NCBI GenBank assembly: GCA_965247385.1 | Contig: CBDFHG010000007.1 | Span: 186,001-250,000 of the forward strand | Origin: Thermohalobaculum sp965247385 | GTDB taxonomy: Bacteria; Pseudomonadota; Alphaproteobacteria; Rhodobacterales; Rhodobacteraceae | DNA length: 64,000 nucleotides | Direction: 5' to 3' | Shown here: positions 1 to 8,203 of the stretch, in pieces | How the letters are laid out: each line of letters starts with the position of its first letter | How positions within the stretch are numbered: position 1 is the stretch's first letter | Notes under the pieces: model-generated | Seen by the model: the letters and a program-made list of their open reading frames with translations, nothing else | The model's database searches: none | What the model was told of the DNA's origin: nothing | Program-made: the position numbers and the translations under genes

Positions 1-767
1 CCGGTCATGTAGGCCTTGCGCGCGCCTGACTGGCCGAGGATCTGCGCTCCGGTGGGGAAGTCGGGCGCCGGGATGAACTCCATCAGTTCAGGGATTTCAA
101 GGTTGGGGTTCTCGATCAGCGCCAGGGTCGCGTCGATCACCTCGCCCAGATTATGCGGCGGGATATTCGTCGCCATGCCGACTGCGATGCCCGCGCCGCC
201 ATTGACCAGCAAGTTGGGGTAACGCGCCGGCAGCACCACCGGCTCGGTGTCCTTGCCGTCGTAATTGTCCTGGAAATCGACCGTGTCCTTGTCGATATCG
301 GCCAGCAACACTTCGGCCGGCTTCGCCATCCGCACTTCGGTGTAGCGCATCGCCGCCGCATTATCGCCGTCCATCGAGCCGAAGTTGCCCTGCCCGTCCA
401 AGAGCGGCAGGCGCATCGAGAAGGGCTGCGCCATGCGCACCAGGGCGTCATAGATCGCGCTGTCACCATGGGGGTGGTACTTACCCATGACATCGCCGAC
501 CGGGCGGGCGGATTTGCGGTAGGACTTGTCCCAGGTGTTGCCGGTCTCGTGCATCGCATAGAGGATGCGCCGGTGGACCGGCTTCAGGCCGTCGCGCAGG
601 TCCGGGATGGCGCGGCTGACGATCACGCTCATGGCGTAGTCGAGATAGCTGCGCTTCATCTCCTCCTCGACGGCGATGGTCGGGCCGTCGTGGATATAGC
701 GTTCGGGCAAATCGGGCTGTTCGCCACCGCCCTCAGGATCGCCTTCTAGATCGTCGTCGTCACTCAC
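1..767 (-). CDS. gyrA: DNA gyrase subunit A, N-terminal part (runs off the left edge)
   Basis: This is the N-terminal part of GyrA, the DNA-breaking subunit of gyrase, which introduces negative supercoils. Translation from a GTG at 767-765 follows a purine-rich site (GCAGGAG). It gives an acidic N-terminus, then the conserved segment YHPHGDSAIYDALVRMAQ and later AAMRYTE, which contains the active-site tyrosine. The SxxxD pair of the quinolone-resistance region is Ser and Asp, the wild-type state. GDSAIYD and the DGDNAAAMRYTE context fit GyrA rather than ParC. The gene continues beyond position 1. In many alphaproteobacteria ssb lies directly upstream of gyrA; here about 3.7 kb of mobile debris separates them. 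The missing ATG and partial length make the gene easy to overlook. Confidence 0.95.
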   Translation of the reverse strand, partial: MSDDDDLEGDPEGGGEQPDLPERYIHDGPTIAVEEEMKRSYLDYAMSVIVSRAIPDLRDGLKPVHRRILYAMHETGNTWDKSYRKSARPVGDVMGKYHPHGDSAIYDALVRMAQPFSMRLPLLDGQGNFGSMDGDNAAAMRYTEVRMAKPAEVLLADIDKDTVDFQDNYDGKDTEPVVLPARYPNLLVNGGAGIAVGMATNIPPHNLGEVIDATLALIENPNLEIPELMEFIPAPDFPTGAQILGQSGARKAYMT

Positions 768-981
768 TGATAGCTCCTGCCCTCGGCCCTGCCGCCCCAA
801 CTGTTTTCGGGGGCTGTTTTCGGGAGGCGTTTTTGTTTGTCTACTTTATACCCAAGGGTCTCACGAGGAGCAATCTTGGCGAGCCCGAATCCGCAACTTA
901 TGGTAGGGTTCTGCAATTGAAGCCGCATTGATTTGAGATGCAAGGACATGGCTGAACCTTTCTCGGAATGCGAATGGGTAA

Positions 982-2221
982 AAATCCGCGCGGCTGGCCG
1001 CGAACGAGGCGCGTTACGGCCTGCCGCAAAGGCGCGAAGGGTCGGTTGTGCTCGGCTCATTCAACATCCGCAAATGCGGCAATCCGGAAAAACGCTCGGC
1101 TGGCGCGCTTGACCTGATGACCGAGTTCATCCGCCGATGCGACCTGGTGGCGGTGCAGGAGGTGATATCCGACCTGTCGATGATCGAGGCATTGCGCCAA
1201 AGTGCCAGCGCGGGGGGCGCGCCATGGGAACTGGTGGTCGGATGTGACAGGCGGCGGGACCGGCGGCCAGGGGATGGAGGAGAGGCTGGCCTTTCTCTAC
1301 CGGCCTGACCGCTTCATCCGCGGCCCGGTAGTTGGGGATATCACCTATGACCGCTCGTCGGTGTACAGAAAGGTGTATAGAAACCTCTACCGCCATCGCG
1401 GCGATTTTCTGCCGGCCACAGTGGAGTTCGAGAACGACGCCCAGGCCCATCTGCAGGCCGAGGTCGAAAAACTGAAGTGGAAGCTGAAGGGCGAACCGGC
1501 GGGCAAGAAGCCGAAGGGCAAAAGCGCGCCCGCGTTCCACGCACCACATTTCCTCATCTTCATCCGGACGCCGCACATGGCGACATTCGAGGTCGCCTCG
1601 CCCAACGGGGGCGCCCCTTATGCGTTCTCACTGATCAACGCGCATCTGCTGTTCGGCGGCGATGGACGGCGCGAACGCGAGAACGAATTCAATGCCCTGA
1701 CCGACTGGATGCTGGAGCGGGTCGCCAGCCCCCGGTCACTCAATCGCAACTACATCCTGCTGGGCGACCTGAACCTGGCATTCGACAAGGCGGACGCCAA
1801 GCGGCGCAAGGAGATCGTCGGGCGAATCAAGACGATGAACGACGCCCTGAACCGGTGCCAGGCGGCGACGGTGGTGAATTTCCCCTTCATCACCAGGCGC
1901 AAGGATCAAGGCACCGGAAAGACCACCGTCATCCGCACCAATGTGCGCCAGAGCGAAACCTTCGATCAGATCGGCATTTTTGCGAAGGACGAGCGGCTGC
2001 CCGGTTACGAAGCGAATGCGGGGGTTACCGACGATCCCGACGCAGATGCCTTCGATTACCAGCATTTCAACTTCGCCGATCTCTTCGCCGAAGCGCTCCT
2101 TGGCGTGGATACCGAGCTGTCGAAGATGAAGAAGAAACCCAAAGCGGCGTTCATCGACCGGTTCCAGCACGATGTCTCCGATCACATGCCGATCTGGATA
2201 CGCCTGCCGCTGCCGGCATGA
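982..2221 (+). pseudogene. Endonuclease/exonuclease/phosphatase (DNase I-like) protein, frameshifted
   Basis: The translation carries the EEP superfamily motifs in order: a GSFNIR strand with the metal-site Asn, VAVQEV with the catalytic Glu, LLGDLNL with the Asp/Asn pair, and SDHMPIW with the terminal Asp/His. The first two motifs lie in one frame (GTG at 1048, open from 982). The rest lies in another frame that is open to the TGA at 2219-2221. The switch falls in GGTGGTCGG at about 1232-1240; removing one G restores a continuous WELVSDVTGG segment. No convincing start with a Shine-Dalgarno site is visible upstream, so the 5' end may be damaged too. The substrate (DNA, RNA or phosphoester) cannot be told. 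The gene lies in the insertion between gyrA and ssb. A sequencing error at the G run is the alternative to a real pseudogene. Confidence 0.7.
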
Positions 2222-2242
2222 CCCGGCGCCACCGCCGCCGTT

Positions 2243-2346
2243 AGAGCGATTTCTGGCAAAGTGGGTTCACTTTGTGACTCGGAAATCGCGCAATTCAATG
2301 AGCTAGAGCATGATCCATGAATCGGAGATCATGGATCATGCTCTAG
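2243..2346. repeat. Dispersed ~100-bp palindromic repeat, copy A
   Basis: The second half is a perfect 18-bp inverted repeat (2303-2320 pairs with 2329-2346) around an 8-nt loop ATCGGAGA. The first half (AGCGATTT...CACTTTG.GACTCGG) is shared, at the same spacing, with a second copy at 61951-62052. One stem pair differs between copies in a compensated way (C-G here, G-C there). The 3' end of the stem coincides with the truncated end of the methylase fragment at 2329-2346. Confidence 0.85.
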
Positions 2347-2760
2347 CTGTGAATTTGCAACTGGATTAATGTCGCGCCCAATCGCGCGAGCCCCGAGCTT
2401 TGCAGCTTCTCCAATAGTGGTACCGCTTCCCATGAACGGGTCGAAAACTACCGAACCGTTGAGACGAACAGGGCGATAGAAGGCTCTAAGGATATCCGTT
2501 CCGGCTGGAGACAACGCTCCAAGTATAATTGCACGAAATACTGATCCGAGTCTTTGAGCCCACCACTTATGGATGTGGTAGACTGGTCGGTTTATCTCTT
2601 TTCGCCAACTTTCACGTTCCGCAACATCGCTGATAGCTTCAAATGGAAAAGCATCATCCTCTAGAGCACAAGGACCGTTAAACAGTATTATTTCATCCGC
2701 GCGCGTTTGCTGTACGCGAAGATCAAGCTGCTTTTGCGGTTCAATTCTTTCTGCTCTCAT
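2329..2760 (-). pseudogene. Truncated DNA methylase (N4/N6 type), N-terminal 143 residues
   Basis: The product begins with a conserved N-terminal region containing RPVYHIHKWWAQRLGSVFR, as in large site-specific DNA methylases. It reaches SAM-binding motif I in VFDPFMGSGTTIGEAAK followed by DINPVA. Real homology stops there: the last few codons are read through the palindromic repeat that ends at 2346, so most of the protein is missing, including the catalytic (D/N/S)PPY motif. ATG at 2760 is preceded by AAGGGA. An IS21-like end lies directly upstream at about 2770. This looks like the relic of a restriction-modification or related defence locus, cut down on the 3' side by a deletion at the repeat. 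The specificity and the exact family are not determinable. Confidence 0.7.
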
Positions 2761-2769
2761 AGATTTCCC

Positions 2770-3034
2770 TTACCTGTATGCGCATTCCGGGGTATTCGGC
2801 CGCCTATTCCAGCAACATCCGGCCACCCATACCGGGGTATCCGGCCACCTGTGACGCGCTGCCATGAGGCACTCGATTTCAGTGTCAGTTGATGGGTGTT
2901 TCGTCAACTGTTTTGGCTTTCGTTTTTCGCATGGATTTCCCGTCCAACTTGAGGCGGTAAGCATTGTGGACGAGCCGGTCCAGGATAGCGTCGGCGAAGG
3001 TGGGGTCTGTTCCGGCTGAGTGGCAAATGACACC
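2770..3034 (-). mobile_element. IS21-family remnant: 3' end of istB plus terminal repeats
   Basis: On the minus strand about 3017-2885 encodes the C-terminus of an IstB-type helper ATPase (TFADAILDRLVHNAYRLKL, ending ...VDETPIN and a stop). Downstream come several copies of a CCGGGGTAT(T/C)CGGCC / ATCCGGCCACC motif at 2780-2850, the multiple end-repeats typical of IS21 elements. The remainder of istB and all of istA are absent. The outer end lies about 10 bp from the methylase start codon, so this element probably inserted in that promoter. Confidence 0.65.
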
Positions 3035-3038
3035 CTAA

Positions 3039-4233
3039 CAGCCCGTTGAAAAAGGTGCCATTGACCGGGTTTCACCCCACGACGAAACATAACGCGGCGT
3101 CGGCGGTTTCGCCATCCTCCGAGACGATGAGGACGATCCGAGCGACCAAAACGGCTCCAGAGGGCGCAACAAGCACGAAAACACCGCCATATCCGCCCGC
3201 CACAGCCTGGCGCGCGGTGCCGGCGCCGATGAGTTGGCGCATCAGCAACGAGAGGTTGTGGCCGGCGACGTGAAGCAGGTATCGCTTGTGCACATTCTCG
3301 CGCCCGCGCAGCCAGGTCCGGCGCATGCCGCCGCGATCGAGGCTGTGGGCAAAGCAGCGCTCGACGATCTCGGCGCGCAGCTTGAAGGCCTCGCGGGCGA
3401 GCGCGGACTTGAGCCGCACGCGGTTGTTGGTGACCGCCCGGCGCGCCGCCTGGTCACCGCGCCAGCGCGAAAAGCCCTTCTGCCTGGGCGCAGCGATCCG
3501 GGTCTTCCAGGGACTGTCGTCCAGGGCCTTCAAGACCGCCCGTGAGTGATCGCCCTTGTCGGTGACGCATTCGGCCGGGCCCTCCGGCGTCGGCGCCGCA
3601 GCCACCGCCTCGAGGTTTGCCTCGGCCGCCGCCAGGGTCCTGGAAAGCGTCGTGGTGTCGCCCTCATCGGCTGGGTGCAACTCGGCCGCCACCACCGCGC
3701 CGGTGTCCAGATCCACCGCGTGCCCGGGCTTGTCGGCCAGATGGGTCGCGGCGTCCTTCATCCTGGAGATCTTGGCCTCGGGGTCGCTCTTGCAAACCCA
3801 ATCCTGGTTCGAGAGCTTCTTGCCCTTGCGCTTGCGGTCCAGACGCGCCAGGTCCTCGGCCGTGGGCGTCTCGATGCCGCTCTCCTGGGCCAGATGCTCC
3901 AGCATCTCCCGGTAGCCCTCACCCGTGTCGCGCCGCACGATGTTGCGCAGCGCCGCGTTGGCCTCCATGGTCGAGGCATCCACCCCGATGCGGTCGCCCT
4001 TCACCAGACCCGCCTCGGCGAAGCCGTCGAAGCCGCCCTCGATCAGGACCGACTGAAGACGGTCGTAAAACACATGACCCGGCGCGCGCGGCATCTCCGA
4101 CCAGCCCACCATCAAGTCACCCTGACGATCCTTCCGCAGTCCCATCGACATCGGCGAACCCCCCGGTCAAATCAGAACATCAAAGAATCAGACCAGGCCG
4201 CTCGTGTCCAGGGCCGACTTCGTCAACGGGTTG
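3039..4233 (-). mobile_element. IS1182-like element, copy 1, internally deleted
   Basis: The ends are CAGCCCGTTGA at 3039 and TCAACGGGTTG at 4233, the second with one mismatch to the intact copy at 49106-50596. Two differences account exactly for the shorter length (1,195 against 1,491 bp): an in-frame 276-bp loss inside the transposase gene and one copy fewer of a 20-bp tandem repeat near the left end. The flanking CTAA/CTAT are not an exact duplication. Fused right at 4234 is an IS481 transposase tail, and on the left is IS21 debris, so sequence around this copy has been lost since insertion. Confidence 0.8.
3072..4151 (-). pseudogene. IS1182-like transposase with a 92-residue in-frame deletion
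   Basis: The gene is 359 codons against 451 in the intact copy at 49188-50543. The two proteins are nearly identical before and after the gap. Residues 1-45 of the N-terminal DUF772-like region run straight into AEAGLVKGDRIGVDAS, which begins about residue 140 of the full protein. The missing part includes the rest of the DUF772-like domain. The breakpoints share a short GCCGAGGCG-like repeat, which suggests slippage or recombination between direct repeats. The frame stays open, but the protein is probably inactive; it could still be mobilised by the intact copy. Confidence 0.75.
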
Positions 4234-4393
4234 CTATGCGCGCACCTACCAAACCTCGGACCAGCGCGCCGCCCACCTGCCCGAGTGGACACACAGCTAC
4301 AATTGGCATCGCCCGCATGGCGGAACAGGATCAGAGGAACCAATCAGCAGATTCGGCCTGGCCGGGGACAACCTGTTGAGGTTGCACATCTAG
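4234..4393 (+). pseudogene. IS481-family transposase, C-terminal tail
   Basis: Frame translation gives YARTYQTSDQRAAHLPEW, then HSYNWHRPHGG and PISRFGL, ending GDNLLRLHI and a stop. This is the characteristic end of IS481-type DDE transposases. The preceding catalytic core is missing; the IS1182-like copy 1 abuts exactly at the codon before YARTYQ, so it inserted here and the 5' part was then lost. Confidence 0.75.
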
Positions 4394-4517
4394 CACTGCC
4401 GTTCCCGCGAAAGCGGGGACCTCTCGATAACGCAAGGTCCCCCGGCCAAGCCGTGGGATGGCGGGTGAGGGTCGGTCACGGGCATCGGAGCGAACGATGG
4501 CCGTGGGACAGTGTGGC

Positions 4518-5003
4518 TCAGAATGGAATTTCGTCGTCCGGGACACCGCCACCACCGTCGCCGGGGCCGTCGCGATCGTCGAAGCCGCCGCCCTGTTGAC
4601 CACCGCCGCCATTGCTGCCACCACCACCACCACCACCGCCGCCGCCGTCGTTGCGGCTATCGAGCATGGTAAGCTCCGAGCGGTAGGGACGCAGAACAAC
4701 CTCGGTCGAATAGCGGTCCTGACCGTTCTGGTCTTGCCACTTCCGGGTCTCGAGCTGGCCCTCGAGATAGACCTTCGAGCCCTTTCGCAGATATTGTTCG
4801 GCGATCCGAGCCAGCGGTTCGGAAAAAATCGCAACCGAGTGCCACTCGGTGCGCTCGCGCCGTTCCCCGGTTTCGCGATCCTTCCAGCTCTCGGAGGTGG
4901 CGACCCGCAGGTTGCAGACCTTTCCGCCGTTCTGGAATGTACGCACCTCGGGGTCACGCCCCAGATTTCCGATCAAGATTACTTTGTTGACGCTGCCCGC
5001 CAT
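4518..5003 (-). CDS. ssb: Single-stranded DNA-binding protein
   Basis: SSB coats single-stranded DNA during replication, recombination and repair. The OB-fold begins MAGSVNKVILIGNLGRDPEVR and includes ATSESW and EWHSV. A Gly/Gln/Asn-rich linker follows, then the acidic tip DDEIPF that recruits partner proteins. The start at 5003 is chosen because AAGGAGGT lies 7 nt upstream; an in-frame ATG 63 nt further up would add residues not typical of SSB. The product is 161 residues, a normal length. The linker contains about ten consecutive glycines encoded by a GGT/GGC trinucleotide run (about 4617-4650), a potential slippage site. The gene is divergent from the EF-G-like gene, with about 260 bp between them. 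Confidence 0.96.
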   Translation of the reverse strand: MAGSVNKVILIGNLGRDPEVRTFQNGGKVCNLRVATSESWKDRETGERRERTEWHSVAIFSEPLARIAEQYLRKGSKVYLEGQLETRKWQDQNGQDRYSTEVVLRPYRSELTMLDSRNDGGGGGGGGGGSNGGGGQQGGGFDDRDGPGDGGGGVPDDEIPF

Positions 5004-5264
5004 GGCCGAGACCTCCTTGCCCGCGAATCCTAACTTTGGCCGCACATTAGCGGCGCTCTCCGCCACAGACCAGCAGCATAGTTAACTGGCGGTTAAAGTT
5101 CTCATAACGCCCTTTCGTCATTCCTGCTCCGGAAGCCTATGGCGCGGGGTCAGAATTATGTAAGCTTCCGATTCCCGGCGCCCCTCACAAGCGGCTGCCA
5201 AAACGACCATGACGAGAACTGCCATAGCGAGAATGGCCATGGCAAGAATTCTGGGAGGATCGGG

Positions 5265-7205
5265 ATGACAAGATGCATTGTTGTGCTGGGTGCCACGGGC
5301 ACCGGCAAGTCCACTCTGGTGGACAAGCTCTGCGGGCTGGAGGACGGACACCCCCAACCCGCGACACCCACCGAGACCCGCGCGGCGCGTTTCACCTTCA
5401 TTGGCGATGACTGGGTGGCGCTCGACTGCCCCGGTTCGCTGGAGTTCATGCAACAGGCGATGGACGCCATGCTGGTTGCCGACGCTGCGGTGATCTGCGT
5501 ATCGCCGCAACCCGAACAGGCGGTGCTGGCAGCACCCTATATCCGGCTGGCGGAATCGGCGGGCGTGCCCGCCTTCCTGCTGGTCAACCGGATGGACGAG
5601 GCGCAATCGAGCGCGCGCGACATCGTCGAAGCCCTGCAATCTTATTCCAAGCACCCGGTGGTGCTTCGCCAGATCCCGATGCGCGAAGGCGGCAAGATCG
5701 TCGGCGCCGTCGATCTGGTCTCCGAGCGCGCCTGGCGCTACAGCGCGGGCGATGAGCCCTCGGATCTGATCGAAATTCCCGAAGACCTAGTCGATCGCGA
5801 ACAGGAAGCCCGTAGTGAATTCCTGGAAAACATGTCGGATTACGACGACTGGCTGATGGAGGAGATCATCGAGGACCGCGAACCTGCCAGTGGCGCGGTC
5901 TACGCGATCTGCTCAAAGGTGCTTCAGGCAGGCTCCGTTACGCCGGCGTTCATCGGCTCGGCCCTGCACGGCAACGGCATGTTCCGCTTGATGAAGGCGC
6001 TGCGCCACGAAACCCCCGGCGTTGCGACCCTGGCAGAGCGGCTGGGCGGCAAAACGACCGCCGGGGTCTACCTCGCCCGCTACCGCAAGCATGTGGGCAA
6101 GACCGCCTATCTGCGGGCATTCGCGGCGCTCAAGCCCGGCGACATCGTGGGCGGCGACGCGCTGGGGCCGATATCGACCGTCGGTGACGCCAAGCCGGCG
6201 CCGTTGACGCAGGCGAAAGCGGGCGATGTGGTCGCTGTCATCAAGTCCGACCATTTGGGTTCGGGCCAGCTTTACGGCACCGGAGACGCCGATAAACCAG
6301 CCTGGCACACGGCGCTGACCCCGGTGTTCACCCTGGGCATCAAGGCGGTGAGCGACCGCGACGACGCCAAGCTGACCGAGGCGCTGCACAAGCTGGTTAC
6401 CGAGGATCTGTCGCTGACGGTCTCGACCGACCAGGAGACCGGCGCCCATGTGCTTGCCGGTCAGGGTGTGCTGCATCTGCGCCGGGCGCGCGCGACCCTG
6501 GCTGGGGATTTCGGCGTCGAGACCGCCGAAGCAGCCCTGGCGCCGCCGCTGCGCGAAACCATCACCCGCAAGATGGACGTGCATTTCCGCCACCGCAAGC
6601 AGTCCGGCGGCTCCGGCCAGTTCGCCGATGTGAAGATGAAGGTCGCCCCGTCGGCGCGGGGCGAGGGGTTCAGCTTCGATCAATCGATCCATGGCGGGTC
6701 GGTGCCGCGGAACTACATCCCCGCGGTCGAGCACGGTGCCCGCGACGCGACCGACCGCGGACCGCTCGGCTTCCCGGTGGTCGATGTGAACGTCAACCTC
6801 TATGACGGCCAGCACCACGCCGTCGACAGCTCGGACATCGCGTTCCGCATTGCCGGGCGCGGCGGCATGCGCGAGGCGCTGGAAGGGGCATCCCCGGTGC
6901 TGCTGGAACCACTCTACGAGGTGATGTTCTCGGTCCCCTCGGTCTATACTGGCTCGCTGAACCCGCTGGTGTCGTCGCGGCGCGGCCAGGTTCTGGGCTT
7001 TGACCGGGCCAGCGACTGCGAGGGCTGGGACCTGTTCCGCGCCCAGCTTCCGGGCACTGCGCTCGACGGGCTGATCGCCGACCTGCGCTCGATCACCCAG
7101 GGCGTAGGCCGCTACGAGGCCGAGTTCAGCCATTACCACGAGGTCTACGGCAGGGACGCCGAGAAGATGATCGAGAAGCGCGCGGAGATGCTGGCGGAGG
7201 CGTGA
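5265..7205 (+). CDS. Elongation factor G-like translational GTPase
   Basis: The protein has 646 residues and the EF-G domain order but diverges from canonical FusA. It begins MTRCIVVLGATGTGKSTL (G1 P-loop), then DCPGS (G3) and VNRMD (G4, with Arg where most have Lys). Later domains include FRHRKQSGGSGQFADVKMKV and PRNYIPAVEHGARDA, the domain IV region of EF-G. It matches the shorter EF-G-like paralogue found in many alphaproteobacteria, whose exact role (translocation, recycling or stress) is unsettled. GGGAGG lies 6 nt before the ATG. A longer in-frame start at 5139 would add 42 low-complexity residues encoded by small degenerate repeats and is unlikely. Palindromes at 7225-7315 follow the stop. 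Confidence 0.85.
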   Translation: MTRCIVVLGATGTGKSTLVDKLCGLEDGHPQPATPTETRAARFTFIGDDWVALDCPGSLEFMQQAMDAMLVADAAVICVSPQPEQAVLAAPYIRLAESAGVPAFLLVNRMDEAQSSARDIVEALQSYSKHPVVLRQIPMREGGKIVGAVDLVSERAWRYSAGDEPSDLIEIPEDLVDREQEARSEFLENMSDYDDWLMEEIIEDREPASGAVYAICSKVLQAGSVTPAFIGSALHGNGMFRLMKALRHETPGVATLAERLGGKTTAGVYLARYRKHVGKTAYLRAFAALKPGDIVGGDALGPISTVGDAKPAPLTQAKAGDVVAVIKSDHLGSGQLYGTGDADKPAWHTALTPVFTLGIKAVSDRDDAKLTEALHKLVTEDLSLTVSTDQETGAHVLAGQGVLHLRRARATLAGDFGVETAEAALAPPLRETITRKMDVHFRHRKQSGGSGQFADVKMKVAPSARGEGFSFDQSIHGGSVPRNYIPAVEHGARDATDRGPLGFPVVDVNVNLYDGQHHAVDSSDIAFRIAGRGGMREALEGASPVLLEPLYEVMFSVPSVYTGSLNPLVSSRRGQVLGFDRASDCEGWDLFRAQLPGTALDGLIADLRSITQGVGRYEAEFSHYHEVYGRDAEKMIEKRAEMLAEA

Positions 7206-7224
7206 GAGGGGGGCTCTCTGCCAC

Positions 7225-7315
7225 CTGTCATCCCCGCGAAAGCGGGGATGACAGCGGATTATTGCGACGTTCCCGCTTTGAGGAAATTTCCATGAGGTCC
7301 CCGCTTTCGCGGGGA
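7225..7315. repeat. Two CCCCGCGAAAGCGGGG-type palindromes (REP-like)
   Basis: 7225-7237 and 7242-7254 form a perfect 13-bp stem with a GAAA loop. A second, inverted unit at 7298-7314 has stem CCCCGC/GCGGGG with a TTTC loop. A degenerate copy is visible at about 4400-4417. Such palindromes are dispersed in many alphaproteobacterial genomes; here they follow the EF-G-like gene and could stabilise or end its transcript. No U-run is present. Confidence 0.75.
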
Positions 7316-7365
7316 TGACGAGGGTGGGTGCACAGATTTGTGCACATACCTAATACCAAAAGTTA

Positions 7366-7567
7366 GGGAATTATATAGTTGAGTGACCACAGTGTCAGTC
7401 CTCCGGCGTTAAGCCCTGTACTTGAGAAAGAACGCAGTTAATTCAGTGTCAAAGCTATCTATTTTGTGTAATGCGCCTGGTTTTTTAGCAAGTTTGAAGC
7501 TCGCATTAGCGCCCTTTTCCCAAGCTACTGGTGTCAAATGTTATGGTCACTGAACTATATAATTCCC
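7366..7567. mobile_element. 202-bp MITE-like element with 23-bp inverted ends and 8-bp target duplication
   Basis: The ends 7366-7388 and 7545-7567 are inverted repeats of 23 bp with one mismatch (GGGAATTATATAGTT.AGTGACC). Immediately outside both ends is the same 8-mer AAAAGTTA (7358-7365 and 7568-7575), the footprint of a transposition event. The interior has no plausible ORF and is more AT-rich than its surroundings; it contains three GTGTCA motifs. No transposase with matching ends is present in the window, so it must be mobilised in trans by an unseen element making 8-bp duplications. Confidence 0.75.
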
Positions 7568-7995
7568 AAAAGTTATGGCTCAGTTTACGAAACGTATGCA
7601 CGGTTTGCGATTGCGGCGGCAAGACAGGCGCGCGACGAAGGCTGTGGTGCCAGTTTGATGAGATGGAACCATTGCAGGTAGTTGCCGAGATGTTTTGTTG
7701 CGATGCCACGGTAGCGGCGCAGGAAATCTTTCAGTTGGCTGTGGCGGCTGTTGACGGTCTGAATATGAAAGGCACCACGGACCCGTTCGCTGGCGGACAG
7801 ATTGAGGGCTTCATGGCGAACATCCATTGCCGCCGCGCATGGCCGATAGGTTTGACAACCGTCGGACACAAGCACGATGTCCCTGTCGACGACCGGGCTG
7901 ATCGCCTGTTTCAGCGTGTCGGCAGTCACTGTGGGCAGAACCGTGCTGAATGTCGTGCCGCTACGGTCGGCGGCCACCGGAACCGGCACCTGTTC

Positions 7996-8045
7996 GCAGC
8001 CCCGCTCGGAGATATGGTCAAATCCACTTTCAACGTCGAAATCCC
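7996..8045 (+). pseudogene. ISL3-family transposase tail (about 15 residues)
   Basis: The frame reads AAPLGDMVKSTFNVE, matching the ISL3 tails AAPPGDIIKST (44844 on the minus strand) and AARFGDTTKSTSNIE (20029). Only the extreme C-terminus survives, next to IS1595 debris. Confidence 0.4.
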
Positions 8046-8203
8046 GAAAGAGTCAAAATCAGTAACTTTTGGTATAAATGTCTTCCTGAATTACACTTCC
8101 AACGTCGAGGAGTCAGCAATTTTGACGGACGGTTTTTCGCGGAGCCGCCGCCTCTCATGAGGCCATAAGGTCAATTCTGTTTGGTGCCGACAGGGATACG
8201 GCG

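Larger units (their letters stand above)
7353..8075 (-). mobile_element. IS1595-family remnant bounded by 13-bp inverted repeats
   Basis: A perfect 13-bp inverted repeat, ATACCAAAAGTTA at 7353-7365 and its complement at 8063-8075, encloses an IS1595-type transposase C-terminus (7585-7989, minus strand). That protein contains DRSGTTFSTVLP, VLVSDGCQTYRP and FHIQTVNSRHSQLKDFLRRY, the DDE_Tnp_IS1595 region. The N-terminal zinc-ribbon half is missing. A 202-bp non-autonomous element has inserted just beyond the stop codon. The right end (about 8036-8075) also resembles the IS630 end at 47515-47555, so the unit may be a hybrid formed by recombination. Confidence 0.65.

Noticed and set aside
5139..5264. 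Longer start for the EF-G-like gene
   Set aside because: The extra residues come from a small degenerate repeat, lack a ribosome site, and precede a start with GGGAGG at a proper distance.
5003..5265. LexA (SOS) box in the ssb upstream region
   Set aside because: No GTTC-N7-GTTC or its complement is present between ssb and the EF-G-like gene.
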